NCBI GenBank assembly: GCA_030432875.1
Contig: JAUILP010000039.1
Coordinates: forward strand, 1 to 33,758
Reading direction: 5' to 3'
DNA from: Oligoflexia bacterium
GTDB lineage: Bacteria > Bdellovibrionota_B > Oligoflexia > Oligoflexales > JAGOVF01
DNA length: 33,758 nucleotides
The stretch's first letter is position 1; each line of letters begins with the position of its first letter. A program made the translations under genes and the position numbers. Shown here in pieces: positions 17,200 through 25,335 of this stretch. The notes beneath the pieces are model-generated. The model was not told the DNA's origin and did not search any database. It saw nothing but the letters and a program-made list of their open reading frames with translations.

Positions 17200-18588
17200 T
17201 TAAGCAAAATCTAGTTTTAGTGCGTCAACTTTTGGAAGATAAAATTCTTTCATGCTTTGAGCAACTTGCTGCCAATCGATTTCAACCACTGATTTTTTAT
17301 TCTTAGCGATTTCCCTCAAAAACAGGTCCTGAATTTTTCCGCATTCATAGGCAAAGGAGTACGGTACGCGCCTAAACGTCACAAGAGTATACTTGGGGAT
17401 ATAGTCATTTGGATAGCGGCGCGCTAATTCGCCTTCTATTTGTTTCAAAAAGAGAAACTCTTCCGTACCTACCAAATCGCGCATTTCCATAAAATTGTCG
17501 ACCGCTAGGTCAGCAATGGCATCCGCATCTTTTTTTCTTTTTTGGCCAAAGTTTTTGAAGGCGGTGGCAAAATCATCAGGATAATTTTCTATCTCTTGAT
17601 CTAATGAGAGAACGCTTTCAAAAGCCGCATTCATGCCCTGCCCATAAAAAGGCACAATGCCATGGGCGGCATCCCCTACAAGCACTGCTTTATCCTCCAA
17701 GTTCCATGGGTAGGCGCGAATGGTGCATAGGCTTCCCGTAGGGTTTTCTAAAAACTCACGCTCAAGATCAGGAAATAACCTTGCGACATCGGCAAATTCT
17801 TCATTGAAAAAATTTCTGACATCCTCGCCAGTTTTTAGAGCCAGAAAGCTGGGGTTTCCTTGGTGCGCCAAAAATAACGTACAGGTAAAAGAGCCGTCAG
17901 GATTGGGAAGAGCTATGAGCATAAAAGATTTTCTTGGCCAAATGTGCAGGGCATTTTGCTCCAATGCGTAACCGCCGTCAGCTTTTGCCGGAAGCACCAG
18001 CTCTTTATAACCATGCTGAAGATAAGTTTGCGAGTAAGAAAATAAGGGGGTTCTTTGCAGGGCATAACGCACTTCCGAAAAAGCCCCATCAGCGCCAATA
18101 ACATGAGGTGCTGAAAGGGTGCTTTTTTGTTTGGTTTGGGTATTGATGAAATGGAGCTCTTGATTTGTGATATCAAAATGCAATAAGCGTTCATTGAATT
18201 TTAGGGAAATTCCTTCCTCCCGCTCGGCAAAGTCAAGAAGGACTTTATTGAGGTCGCCCCGTGAAATCGCTCGGATGAATTCATTAGGGTCGCTACTATA
18301 GGGCTGATATTTTTGCTCCCCTAAGCGGTCATGAATAATGCGCCCGCGCATGGGTAAGGCTTCTTTGAGTACAGCTTCTTCTATGCCCGCTTTACGTAAA
18401 GCGTACAAACCGCGCTCTGAAATCGCCAAATTTATGGATTTTCCGGCGCTGATATTTTCTTTACGCAGATCCGGACGGCCTTCAAAAAGCTGAACTTGGT
18501 AGCCACTCCGCGCCAAAAAAATTGCTTGTAACGTTCCAGCCAGGCCGCTGCCCACAACAGTTATAGTTTTTTTACTGCTTTGATTCAT
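17200..18588 (-). CDS. kmo: Kynurenine 3-monooxygenase (FAD-dependent)
   Basis: 462 residues, the usual length. It hydroxylates kynurenine to 3-hydroxykynurenine with NADPH and O2. The N-terminal FAD-binding fold has VVGSGLAGTL (GxGxxG, residues 12-21) and a following acidic LFEGRPDLR. The second FAD motif is VGDAAHGIVPFYGQGMNAAFE. SINLAISERG and the C-terminal R-R-V-P-Y-S region are typical for KMO. AAGGA precedes the ATG. It is 66 bp downstream of kynureninase. The terminal hydrophobic membrane tail of eukaryotic KMO is absent, as in bacterial enzymes. Confidence 0.95.
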   Translation of the reverse strand: MNQSSKKTITVVGSGLAGTLQAIFLARSGYQVQLFEGRPDLRKENISAGKSINLAISERGLYALRKAGIEEAVLKEALPMRGRIIHDRLGEQKYQPYSSDPNEFIRAISRGDLNKVLLDFAEREEGISLKFNERLLHFDITNQELHFINTQTKQKSTLSAPHVIGADGAFSEVRYALQRTPLFSYSQTYLQHGYKELVLPAKADGGYALEQNALHIWPRKSFMLIALPNPDGSFTCTLFLAHQGNPSFLALKTGEDVRNFFNEEFADVARLFPDLEREFLENPTGSLCTIRAYPWNLEDKAVLVGDAAHGIVPFYGQGMNAAFESVLSLDQEIENYPDDFATAFKNFGQKRKKDADAIADLAVDNFMEMRDLVGTEEFLFLKQIEGELARRYPNDYIPKYTLVTFRRVPYSFAYECGKIQDLFLREIAKNKKSVVEIDWQQVAQSMKEFYLPKVDALKLDFA

Positions 18589-18612
18589 TTTAAAACTTCC
18601 TTTTTCCGTTTC

Positions 18613-18632
18613 CGATCAAAACGCGGTGATCG
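18613..18632. other. Small hairpin between kynU and kmo
   Basis: CGATCA and TGATCG form a 6-bp stem around an 8-base loop in the 66-bp gap. It lacks a T-run on the minus strand, so it is unlikely to be a terminator; it may affect mRNA stability. Confidence 0.3.
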
Positions 18633-18654
18633 TGAAAAAATAACAATTTTTGTT

Positions 18655-19929
18655 TTAGGGTAATGTCACAGACTTCATAAGGGCTACGAAATCCCAAATA
18701 TCTGTAAATTTGTTGTACAAAGGTACTGGGGCTACCCTTATGATGTCGGGAGAACGAAAATCTAATATGGCGCGACGAGATTCTAACTCAGAAACAAAGT
18801 TCTTACCGATATTTTTTATGCGTAGCGACAGCTGACACCCGCGCTCTGATACATCTACTGGAGAGACAATTTCCACATTGCTTAAGTTTGCGCGAATGAG
18901 CTCAAACAAATAACGTGACATTTTTTGTGATTTCTCATGCAGAGCTTTCATACCCGCAGCATCAAATATATCTAGACTTGCACGCAAAGCAGCAAGCTGA
19001 AAAATGGGAGGATTGCTGAGCTGCCAGCCCTGTGCACCGGGTATCGGTTTAAAGGTGCTTTTCATGGCAAATCGTTCTTGCTTATCATGGCCCCACCAAC
19101 CAGCAAAACGAGGGATAGAATCACTATTTTGATGATCTTCATGGACAAAAATTCCCGATATACCACCAGGTCCCGCGTTAAGATATTTGTATGAACACCA
19201 GCTAGCGAAATCGACATGATCATCATGTAAATTGAGGAGGACATTTCCCGCCGCATGAGCTAAATCCACGCCGAAATTTGCACCGACCGCATGGCTTGCC
19301 TGGCAAATAGCTTTTAACGGAAATTTTTGACCACTGAGATAATTAACGCCGCCGATCATTACTAAAGCTATGCTATCGCCATGAAGATTTATGGTCTCTA
19401 TTATCTCCTCAATAGGTATGGTAACACCACCATCTTTGGCCTTGAATTCGATTACTGCTTTATCGGGATCAAAGCCATGAAACGCGGCTTGGGATTTTAC
19501 AGCATATTGATCTGAGGGGAAGGCATTTGCTTCTACGAGGATTTTGTAGCGTTTTGCCGTGGGTCGATAAAATGACGCCATGAGCAAATGAAGGTTTACT
19601 GTTAAGGAATTCATGGCTACGACTTCACTAGGAAGTGCGCCCACTATTTTGGCTAGAGAATCGGTGACGGTTTCGTGATAAGAATACCAAGGATTTTTTG
19701 CGCGAAAGTGACCCTCAACCCCCAAGTTTTGCCAGTCGGTTAGCTCCTGATTAATTTTTTCGGCACAGTTTTTGGGCTGAAGGCCGAGTGAGTTGCCGCA
19801 AAAATATAAATATTCTTCACCGTTTTGATTGCGTGGAATAAAAAACTGATCACGAAAATGTGCGAGAGGATCCTCATGGTCTAAACCTTCCGCAAAGGAC
19901 CGAGATAGATCAAGTCGTGTTTGGTTCAT
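18655..19929 (-). CDS. kynU: Kynureninase (PLP-dependent)
   Basis: 424 residues. Splits 3-hydroxykynurenine to 3-hydroxyanthranilate and alanine. The PLP lysine is Lys248 in C-S-Y-K-Y-L-N-A-G-P-G, the signature of kynureninases. FCGNSLGLQP near the N-terminus, GVDLAHAAGN and WWGHD are also diagnostic. Its ATG overlaps the stop of the ACMS decarboxylase by ATGA, and GGGAG lies 8 bp upstream, so translation is coupled. Sits directly before kmo. Confidence 0.96.
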   Translation of the reverse strand: MNQTRLDLSRSFAEGLDHEDPLAHFRDQFFIPRNQNGEEYLYFCGNSLGLQPKNCAEKINQELTDWQNLGVEGHFRAKNPWYSYHETVTDSLAKIVGALPSEVVAMNSLTVNLHLLMASFYRPTAKRYKILVEANAFPSDQYAVKSQAAFHGFDPDKAVIEFKAKDGGVTIPIEEIIETINLHGDSIALVMIGGVNYLSGQKFPLKAICQASHAVGANFGVDLAHAAGNVLLNLHDDHVDFASWCSYKYLNAGPGGISGIFVHEDHQNSDSIPRFAGWWGHDKQERFAMKSTFKPIPGAQGWQLSNPPIFQLAALRASLDIFDAAGMKALHEKSQKMSRYLFELIRANLSNVEIVSPVDVSERGCQLSLRIKNIGKNFVSELESRRAILDFRSPDIIRVAPVPLYNKFTDIWDFVALMKSVTLP

Positions 19930-20960
19930 GGGTTATTCTCCCTGAAAAATTGTTCTTTGGGTAAGCCCAGCCACTCTAACGCGGTGCCCGATAGCATGCG
20001 TTCTCTGTCTCCTGGGCTAAGCTCTGTCAAGCTGTCAATAAGGCTCCCTGGTTGATGTTCTCCAAGAGGAAAAGGATAATCAGAGCCGCAGGCAATTTTT
20101 TCAGGACCTACGAGTTTGATTAAGTTTCTAAGCGCTCCTTCATCATGCACGAGGGCATCCACATAAAAATTTCTCATTTGCTGCCGCGGTGAAACTCTGC
20201 AGTCAGTGGCACATAAATCTGGGCGCACCTGATAGCCGTGTTCAATTCTTCCAATTGTTCCGGGAAAACTACCGCCCCCATGTGCAAAGGCTACCCTTAA
20301 TTCGGGAAATTTTATAAAAACCCCAGAAAACATCATGGAGCAGATAGCTAAGGCTGTTTCTGTAGGCATTCCGACAAGCCAGGAAAGCCAATAATTTTTC
20401 ATCCTATCAGGAGCAAGCATATCCCAGGGATGCACAAAAATAGGTATATCCAGGTCAGAACAGGCGGCATAAAAATCAAAAAATGCTTCTTCACCAAGGT
20501 TTGTGCCGTTAACATGGGTTCCAATTTGCACACCCCTGAGACCAATTTTTTTTGCGCGTTCCAGCTCCCGAATGGAAAGCTTTCTATCTTGTAAAGGAAC
20601 AGTGCCGAGGCCAACAAATCTTTGCGGATTAGTGGATACAATCTCACCAATATGATTATTGAGGAACTCGGCGGTGACGGCAGCATCTTCCGCTTTGGCC
20701 CAGTAATGAAACATGACGGGTACGGTAGAGAGAACCTGGACATCAACCTGAGTTTTTTGGCATTCTGAGAGTCTTATTTCAGGATCCCAGGTGTTCGGCA
20801 TAACATCTCTAAAAAAGGTTCCATCATCACGCATCATTTTTGCGCAGCAACTGTCAGTGTGATTTAAGCGAATGAATCCCCCATAGCCGAACCTATTTTT
20901 ATAGTCGGGGATAATTTTGGGCAAAATATGCGTATGAATATCTATGCGCAGCATGGTCAT
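19926..20960 (-). CDS. nbaD: 2-Amino-3-carboxymuconate-6-semialdehyde decarboxylase (ACMSD)
   Basis: 344 residues from the ATG at 20960. The frame stays open to 21017, but that extension overlaps the upstream gene. With this start the metal ligands fall at His9, His11, His177 and Asp294, the numbering known for the Pseudomonas fluorescens enzyme, which supports it. A second ATG at 20954 has better Shine-Dalgarno spacing (AAAGG, 9 bp) and is also possible. The protein is an amidohydrolase-type TIM barrel: IDIHTHILP, FVHPWDM, AFAHGGG and CGSDYPFPLGE. It decarboxylates ACMS to 2-aminomuconate semialdehyde, diverting the unstable compound from quinolinate formation. Confidence 0.95.
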   Translation of the reverse strand: MTMLRIDIHTHILPKIIPDYKNRFGYGGFIRLNHTDSCCAKMMRDDGTFFRDVMPNTWDPEIRLSECQKTQVDVQVLSTVPVMFHYWAKAEDAAVTAEFLNNHIGEIVSTNPQRFVGLGTVPLQDRKLSIRELERAKKIGLRGVQIGTHVNGTNLGEEAFFDFYAACSDLDIPIFVHPWDMLAPDRMKNYWLSWLVGMPTETALAICSMMFSGVFIKFPELRVAFAHGGGSFPGTIGRIEHGYQVRPDLCATDCRVSPRQQMRNFYVDALVHDEGALRNLIKLVGPEKIACGSDYPFPLGEHQPGSLIDSLTELSPGDRERMLSGTALEWLGLPKEQFFRENNP

Positions 20961-20971
20961 AAACCTTTTGT

Positions 20972-21493
20972 TTAGTCTTTTTTGGGGACAGGAAAAATCT
21001 GACCACATTTTTGGCAATTATGTTTTTGGGGATCACTATAGAAACGCTGAAAAACTTCACTTAACTGGACTTCGATGCGAGACACAGGAAAGAATTCTTC
21101 ATAAATTTTAGCATTGCAGGCCGGGCAGTACCACTGGAACCCATCTTTTTGCTCTGGCTTGCGTTTGAGCTCGACGACAAGCCCCACGGTGCCCGCAAAG
21201 CGCTGCGGCGAATGGGGGACAAGCCCAGGTAGCATAAGCATTTCTCCTTGTTTAATGGGAATATCTCTGGGTTTTCCCTGGTCCATGATTCTTAGGATGA
21301 TATCCCCTTCGAGCTGGTAAAAAAGTTCTTCGCCCTCATTGACATGAAAATCTGTGCGCTGATTGGGGCCCCCTATTACCATCACGATATAGTCACTATC
21401 TGTCCAGATGACTTTGTTATTTACGGGCGGTTTTAATAGGGAGCGATGTTCATCAATCCAGTGCTGCAAGTTAAAGGGGGTGAGTTTTTTCAT
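20972..21493 (-). CDS. nbaC: 3-Hydroxyanthranilate 3,4-dioxygenase
   Basis: 173 residues. A cupin that opens the ring of 3-hydroxyanthranilate to ACMS using Fe2+. Iron ligands are His50, Glu56 (F-H-V-N-E-G-E-E) and His94 (LVPHSPQRF), with Arg46 and Glu108 near the substrate site. The C-terminal rubredoxin-like iron site of bacterial enzymes is intact: C123-P-A-C126 and C160-Q-K-C163. AGGAG lies about 12 bp before the ATG. Followed after 11 bp by the ACMS decarboxylase, which uses its product. Confidence 0.97.
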   Translation of the reverse strand: MKKLTPFNLQHWIDEHRSLLKPPVNNKVIWTDSDYIVMVIGGPNQRTDFHVNEGEELFYQLEGDIILRIMDQGKPRDIPIKQGEMLMLPGLVPHSPQRFAGTVGLVVELKRKPEQKDGFQWYCPACNAKIYEEFFPVSRIEVQLSEVFQRFYSDPQKHNCQKCGQIFPVPKKD

Positions 21494-21517
21494 AAATTTT
21501 TTCTTCTCCTGATGCGC

Positions 21518-21949
21518 TTATTTTTTATGATCTGCAAGCGCGATGCATTTAAGTTCAATGGCGATAGGAGTGGGCAGGGCATTGACTTCTACCGTAGTGC
21601 GGCAGGGCATAACCGTAGAAAAATACTCACTCCAGAGTTTATTGTAGGTGGCAAAGTCATCTTTGATATTGGTTAAATATACGGTGACATCAATAAGGTT
21701 ATCCCAGGACGACCCAGCGGCTTCTAAGACCAGACGGACATTTTCAAAGACGCTGCGGCACTGCATCTCTATGTCATAATGGAGAATTTTTCCGTCCGCA
21801 CTGAGGCTCACGCCAGGTATTTCTTTTGTTCCTGGTTTGCGCGGGCCAATGCCAGACAAAAAAAGAAGCGAACCAACTTGTTTTGCGTGGGGATATAAGC
21901 CAACCGGCTCTGGTGCTTTGGTGCTCATAATATCTTTATTGTCAGCCAC
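21518..21949 (-). CDS. nbaF: RidA-family 2-aminomuconate deaminase
   Basis: 143 residues, slightly longer than ordinary RidA (about 128), as expected for the aminomuconate deaminase subgroup. SGIGPRKPGT, FENVRLVLEAAGSSW and CRTTVEVNALPTPIAIELKCIA match that subgroup. It would convert 2-aminomuconate to 4-oxalocrotonate and ammonia. The start is a GTG with AAAGGA 7 bp upstream; a later ATG (residue 8) has no such site. The position between dehydrogenase and dioxygenase genes of the pathway supports the assignment. Confidence 0.9.
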   Translation of the reverse strand: MADNKDIMSTKAPEPVGLYPHAKQVGSLLFLSGIGPRKPGTKEIPGVSLSADGKILHYDIEMQCRSVFENVRLVLEAAGSSWDNLIDVTVYLTNIKDDFATYNKLWSEYFSTVMPCRTTVEVNALPTPIAIELKCIALADHKK

Positions 21950-22006
21950 AAAATGTTCCTTTCTCTTGATTCTTTTTTAAAAAAACATTTATCATTTAAA
22001 AAAGTC

Positions 22007-23470
22007 TCATGATTCAAAATCAATACAAATATTTTTGGTTTCGCTAAAAAATTTTAGTGCTTCAAAACCGCCTTCACGTCCTAATCCTGAGTTTTTCATG
22101 CCGCCAAAAGGCGTGCGCAAGTCGCGCTGCATCCAAGTATTGATCCAAATAACACCAGATTTGACCGCATGAGCAACGCGGTGCGCACGGCGAAGATTTT
22201 CGGTCCAAATGGTGGCGCTGAGACCATAACTGCTATCATTAGCAATTTCTAGGGCATGCTGTTCATTTTTAAAAGGGATGAGGCTGACGATAGGGCCAAA
22301 TATTTCTTCTTGATTAAAGCGGCACTGTGAGGGTAAGCCTTCAATTACCGTGGGTCGCATAAACCAGCCTTTTTGGCAGCGTCCTTCGAGGCGCACCGTT
22401 TCTCCCCCGCAAAGAATTGTTCCTCCTTCGTCCTTGGCAAGGGCAACATAGCTCATCACTTTTTCCAAATGGCTCTGGGATACTAAAGCCCCAATATCGG
22501 TGGCTTCATCGAAGGGGTCGCCCACGCGCAATGCGTTAACTTTTTCCATAAACATCAGCTTAAACTTTGGGTAAATACTTTCTTCCACCAGGATGCGCGA
22601 GGAACATAGGCAGATTTGTCCTTGATTGGTAAATGAAGAACGCACTACACCTTCAACGGTTTCAGGAAACATGGCGTCTGCAAAAATAAATGCAGGGTTT
22701 TTGCCTCCGAGCTCAAGGCTCATTTTTTTAAACTGCGGTGCTGCGATCTGTGCAATATTTTTTCCGGTAAGGGTTCCCCCCGTAAATGAGATCGCTTTTA
22801 TGCCACGATGACTCACCAATTCGCTTCCCACCTCAGAGCCAAGGCCATGGAGGATATTACATACCCCAGGAGGGAGTCCAGCTTTTGTGAAAATTTCTCC
22901 TAAAAGAGATGCCGTTACCGGGGTGAGCTCAGACGGTTTGGCGATAACGGTGCAACCTGCGGCCAGAGCAGGAGCTATTTTCCAGGTAAAAAGATATAAA
23001 GGGAGATTCCATGGTGATATGCAAGCGACAGGGCCTAGCGGTTGATGCAAGGTGTAATTAAATAAATTAGGCCTAGTTTCAAAGCTTTGGCTTGAGAACT
23101 GGGTGAGGGCATCTGCAAAAAACTTAAAGTTTTGGGCGCTTCGTGGGATATCTATTTTTTTAGCCAATGACAGCGGTTTACCATTGTCAATGCTTTCATA
23201 TTCCGCAAATTCCTGTAAACGAGAGGTGATACCCTGCGAAATATTGGTGAGAATTTCCGCGCGATCGGCGATAGGCGTTTGAGACCAGTGAGCAAACGCT
23301 TTTTCTGCTGCCTCAACTGCAAGATCCACATCATGCACATCTGAGCGCGCAATTTTTCCGTACAGGAGGCCGGTTGCTGGGGCAAAATTTTCGATAAAGG
23401 CTCCAGATTTTGGAGCTAAGTATTGCCCATCAATAAAATTTAGCACCGTATTATGCATAGGAGTCTCCAT
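22007..23470 (-). CDS. nbaE: 2-Aminomuconate/2-hydroxymuconate 6-semialdehyde dehydrogenase
   Basis: About 487 residues, a standard aldehyde dehydrogenase. LELGGKNPAFIFADA holds the catalytic glutamate region and NQGQICLCSSR the nucleophilic cysteine (Cys287 in this numbering). PWNLPLYLFTWKIAPALAAG and EEIFGPIVSLIPF are the other family blocks. It oxidises 2-aminomuconate semialdehyde to 2-aminomuconate with NAD+. Three nearby ATGs compete: 23476, 23470 (AAGG 8 bp upstream) and 23458 (GGAG 6 bp upstream, giving MHNTVLNFIDG). I chose 23470, but 23458 is equally good. Confidence 0.92.
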   Translation of the reverse strand: METPMHNTVLNFIDGQYLAPKSGAFIENFAPATGLLYGKIARSDVHDVDLAVEAAEKAFAHWSQTPIADRAEILTNISQGITSRLQEFAEYESIDNGKPLSLAKKIDIPRSAQNFKFFADALTQFSSQSFETRPNLFNYTLHQPLGPVACISPWNLPLYLFTWKIAPALAAGCTVIAKPSELTPVTASLLGEIFTKAGLPPGVCNILHGLGSEVGSELVSHRGIKAISFTGGTLTGKNIAQIAAPQFKKMSLELGGKNPAFIFADAMFPETVEGVVRSSFTNQGQICLCSSRILVEESIYPKFKLMFMEKVNALRVGDPFDEATDIGALVSQSHLEKVMSYVALAKDEGGTILCGGETVRLEGRCQKGWFMRPTVIEGLPSQCRFNQEEIFGPIVSLIPFKNEQHALEIANDSSYGLSATIWTENLRRAHRVAHAVKSGVIWINTWMQRDLRTPFGGMKNSGLGREGGFEALKFFSETKNICIDFES

Positions 23471-23482
23471 AAACATTGCCTT

Positions 23483-24268
23483 TTAAAGTGCCAGGGTTCT
23501 ACCGCCGTCAACTGCTAAGCTTACCCCATTGATGTAAGACGCAAGCGGCGATGCGATAAACGTAATGACCTGGGCTATTTCTTGAGGTGTGCCAAAGCGG
23601 CGTAAGGGAATGCTATTTTCCCAAGTGCTTATCACCTCTTTGCTATCTTTATTCTGCTTGTCGGCAGTGCTTTTGATGAGAGACTCGAGGCGTGGGGTAC
23701 TCGTGTAACCCGGTAAAATATTATTTACCGTAATGCCATAAGAACCGATTTCACCGACCAGGGTTTTTGCCCATGAAGCCATGGCGACGCGGGTCATATT
23801 GGATATCCCGAGATTAGGGATCGGTACTCTGACCGAAGTAGAAAGGACATTGATGATGCGGCCATAACCAGTCTCTTGCATACTGGCAAAGGTAAGCTTT
23901 TGCAGTACCATGGCGGTGCCCACGTGGCTATTAATGGCACTCAGAAGCTGCTGGGGTTCTGCTGCGAGCATGGGTCCCGCTGGGGGACCACCGGTGTTGT
24001 TCACCACGATATCGATTTTGGAATAATGCTTTAGTTTTTGTTCTATGTGCGTGCTTAAAGCCTGATGTTCGCTCATGTCAACCGCAATATAGCTGTGGTT
24101 TTCGCCAAACTTCCCAAGTTCCTGGGCAAGAACTTCTAGTTTATCTTCACTGCGCGCGAGAGCGATAACCTTAGCTCCTGCTTGGGCCATAAGGAGGGCG
24201 GTGGCACGGCCAATCCCCTGTGATGCTCCACAAACTAAGGCCACATGGCCTGATAGATTTATATTAAT
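23483..24268 (-). CDS. Short-chain dehydrogenase/reductase of the kynurenine cluster, probable ATT start
   Basis: 261 residues if translated from the ATT at 24268. GGAGG lies 8 bp before that codon, which overlaps the preceding dioxygenase stop (ATTAA). It restores the first strand I-N-I-N-L-S-G-H-V-A-L-V-C-G-A-S-x-G-I-G. The alternative GTG at 24244 would delete half of that strand and has a poor site. The Rossmann motif GASQGIG and NNTGG are present. The usual YxxxK is missing: after NVLSTSVRVPIPN comes LGISNMTRVAM, with no tyrosine, as in a subgroup of SDRs with NNxGGPP. Role in the pathway unknown; a reductase acting on 2-aminomuconate or a muconate intermediate is a guess. Confidence 0.8.
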   Translation of the reverse strand: MNINLSGHVALVCGASQGIGRATALLMAQAGAKVIALARSEDKLEVLAQELGKFGENHSYIAVDMSEHQALSTHIEQKLKHYSKIDIVVNNTGGPPAGPMLAAEPQQLLSAINSHVGTAMVLQKLTFASMQETGYGRIINVLSTSVRVPIPNLGISNMTRVAMASWAKTLVGEIGSYGITVNNILPGYTSTPRLESLIKSTADKQNKDSKEVISTWENSIPLRRFGTPQEIAQVITFIASPLASYINGVSLAVDGGRTLAL

Positions 24269-25106
24269 GGGGTGACCCTCCTATCAAAGAACGTAGATCC
24301 CAGAGTTCGGGAAAAAATCGCAAATGGGCACGCCCTCGGAGAAATTCAAGGCCACTACTACCGCCAGTTCCTGGCTGAGCACCGATTGTGCGTGCTACCA
24401 TGAGAATATGAGTGTTTTTCCACTGAAGATACTTTTCATCAAAATCGAGGAGAGCTTCAAAAAGTAGAACCCAGTGGTAGCTATCCCCTGGTTGCTCATA
24501 AACGGTTGCCAGAGCTTTTGCTACGTCGGGATGGCTCACATATTCTTCAGAAAAATCTCGATTAAGAACAGCTGAAGGCATAGAAAAACCGTTAGTATGC
24601 AGTGTCTTCAGCAGTATGTCATACACCGAGGGTTTAGCCATAATACTGGCAAGCTGCTCCGCCAGTTCAGGCTGCGAGGCAAAAAACTTTAGAAAAAAAG
24701 GATGTCGCACACCAAAACTAAATTCTATCTTGCGAAACTGAAATGACTGAAAGCCGCTGGCAGGACGCAGATGATCGCGAAATCCCGCAAACTCTACCGG
24801 AGTAAGGGTTGCGAGCATATTGATTTGTTTGACCTGCAAGTCGAGGATTGCCGTCATCCGCTTAAGAAGCTTTAAAGACTGAGATACGACGCCTTGTTCC
24901 AAGGTTTTGACAAAGGACCCTGTTTCATGGAGCAAATCTTTAAACCATAGCTCCGCCGTTTGATGCACAATAATAAAAAACATTTCATCATGATGAGCTG
25001 GATTTGACAGAAGTTGTTGCAGGGAAAGGAGTTCTGGGATCCTTAGGTAAGAACCATAATTTAATTCTGACATGACTAATTTGTCTTTACTTGTCTCATA
25101 ACTCAT
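24264..25106 (-). CDS. kynA: Tryptophan 2,3-dioxygenase (heme)
   Basis: 280 residues, the normal bacterial length. First enzyme of the pathway: L-tryptophan plus O2 to N-formylkynurenine. Family blocks are FFIIVHQTAELWFK (His48 at the active site), HLRPASGFQSFQFRKIE (Arg114 binds the carboxylate), NTHILMVARTIG with the heme ligand His233, and GTGGSSG. AAGGG lies 8 bp before the ATG. It is the first gene of the cluster, behind a well-matched promoter. The stop overlaps the probable ATT start of the SDR. Confidence 0.97.
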   Translation of the reverse strand: MSYETSKDKLVMSELNYGSYLRIPELLSLQQLLSNPAHHDEMFFIIVHQTAELWFKDLLHETGSFVKTLEQGVVSQSLKLLKRMTAILDLQVKQINMLATLTPVEFAGFRDHLRPASGFQSFQFRKIEFSFGVRHPFFLKFFASQPELAEQLASIMAKPSVYDILLKTLHTNGFSMPSAVLNRDFSEEYVSHPDVAKALATVYEQPGDSYHWVLLFEALLDFDEKYLQWKNTHILMVARTIGAQPGTGGSSGLEFLRGRAHLRFFPELWDLRSLIGGSPH

Positions 25107-25163
25107 TTTATTGACCCTTAAAAATTCTGTGCCCTAATAACCGACAAAATTTAACCTTACGAC

Positions 25164-25192
25164 AACATACGGAAAAAGCTAAATTAGGTCAA
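25164..25192 (-). promoter_or_regulatory. Predicted sigma-70 promoter of the kynurenine operon
   Basis: Reading on the minus strand, TTGACC (25192-25187, 5 of 6) is followed by a 17-bp spacer and TATGTT (25169-25164, 4 of 6). The transcript would start about 50 bases before the tryptophan dioxygenase ATG. The divergent LysM gene lies on the other side of this 229-bp region. Confidence 0.55.
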
Positions 25193-25222
25193 TAATTCTA
25201 TATTTTTCCCTGATATTACCGC

Positions 25223-25251
25223 TTGTCAGCTCAGTTATGATTTGATACAAG
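25223..25251 (+). promoter_or_regulatory. Possible promoter of the LysM-protein gene
   Basis: TTGTCA (5 of 6) and TACAAG (4 of 6) are separated by 17 bp, about 85 bp before the ATG at 25336. It lies back to back with the predicted kynurenine-operon promoter. The -10 is weak. Confidence 0.35.
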
Positions 25252-25335
25252 TAAGACGAAATCATGGAGACCGGGGTTATGGAAATATTTTTATATTTCT
25301 GATTAACCTTTTTTTTTACCTAGGAGGGAACGCAC

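Noticed and set aside
18613-18632. Hairpin between kynU and kmo as a terminator.
   Set aside because: No T-run follows on the transcribed strand and the next gene is part of the same pathway.
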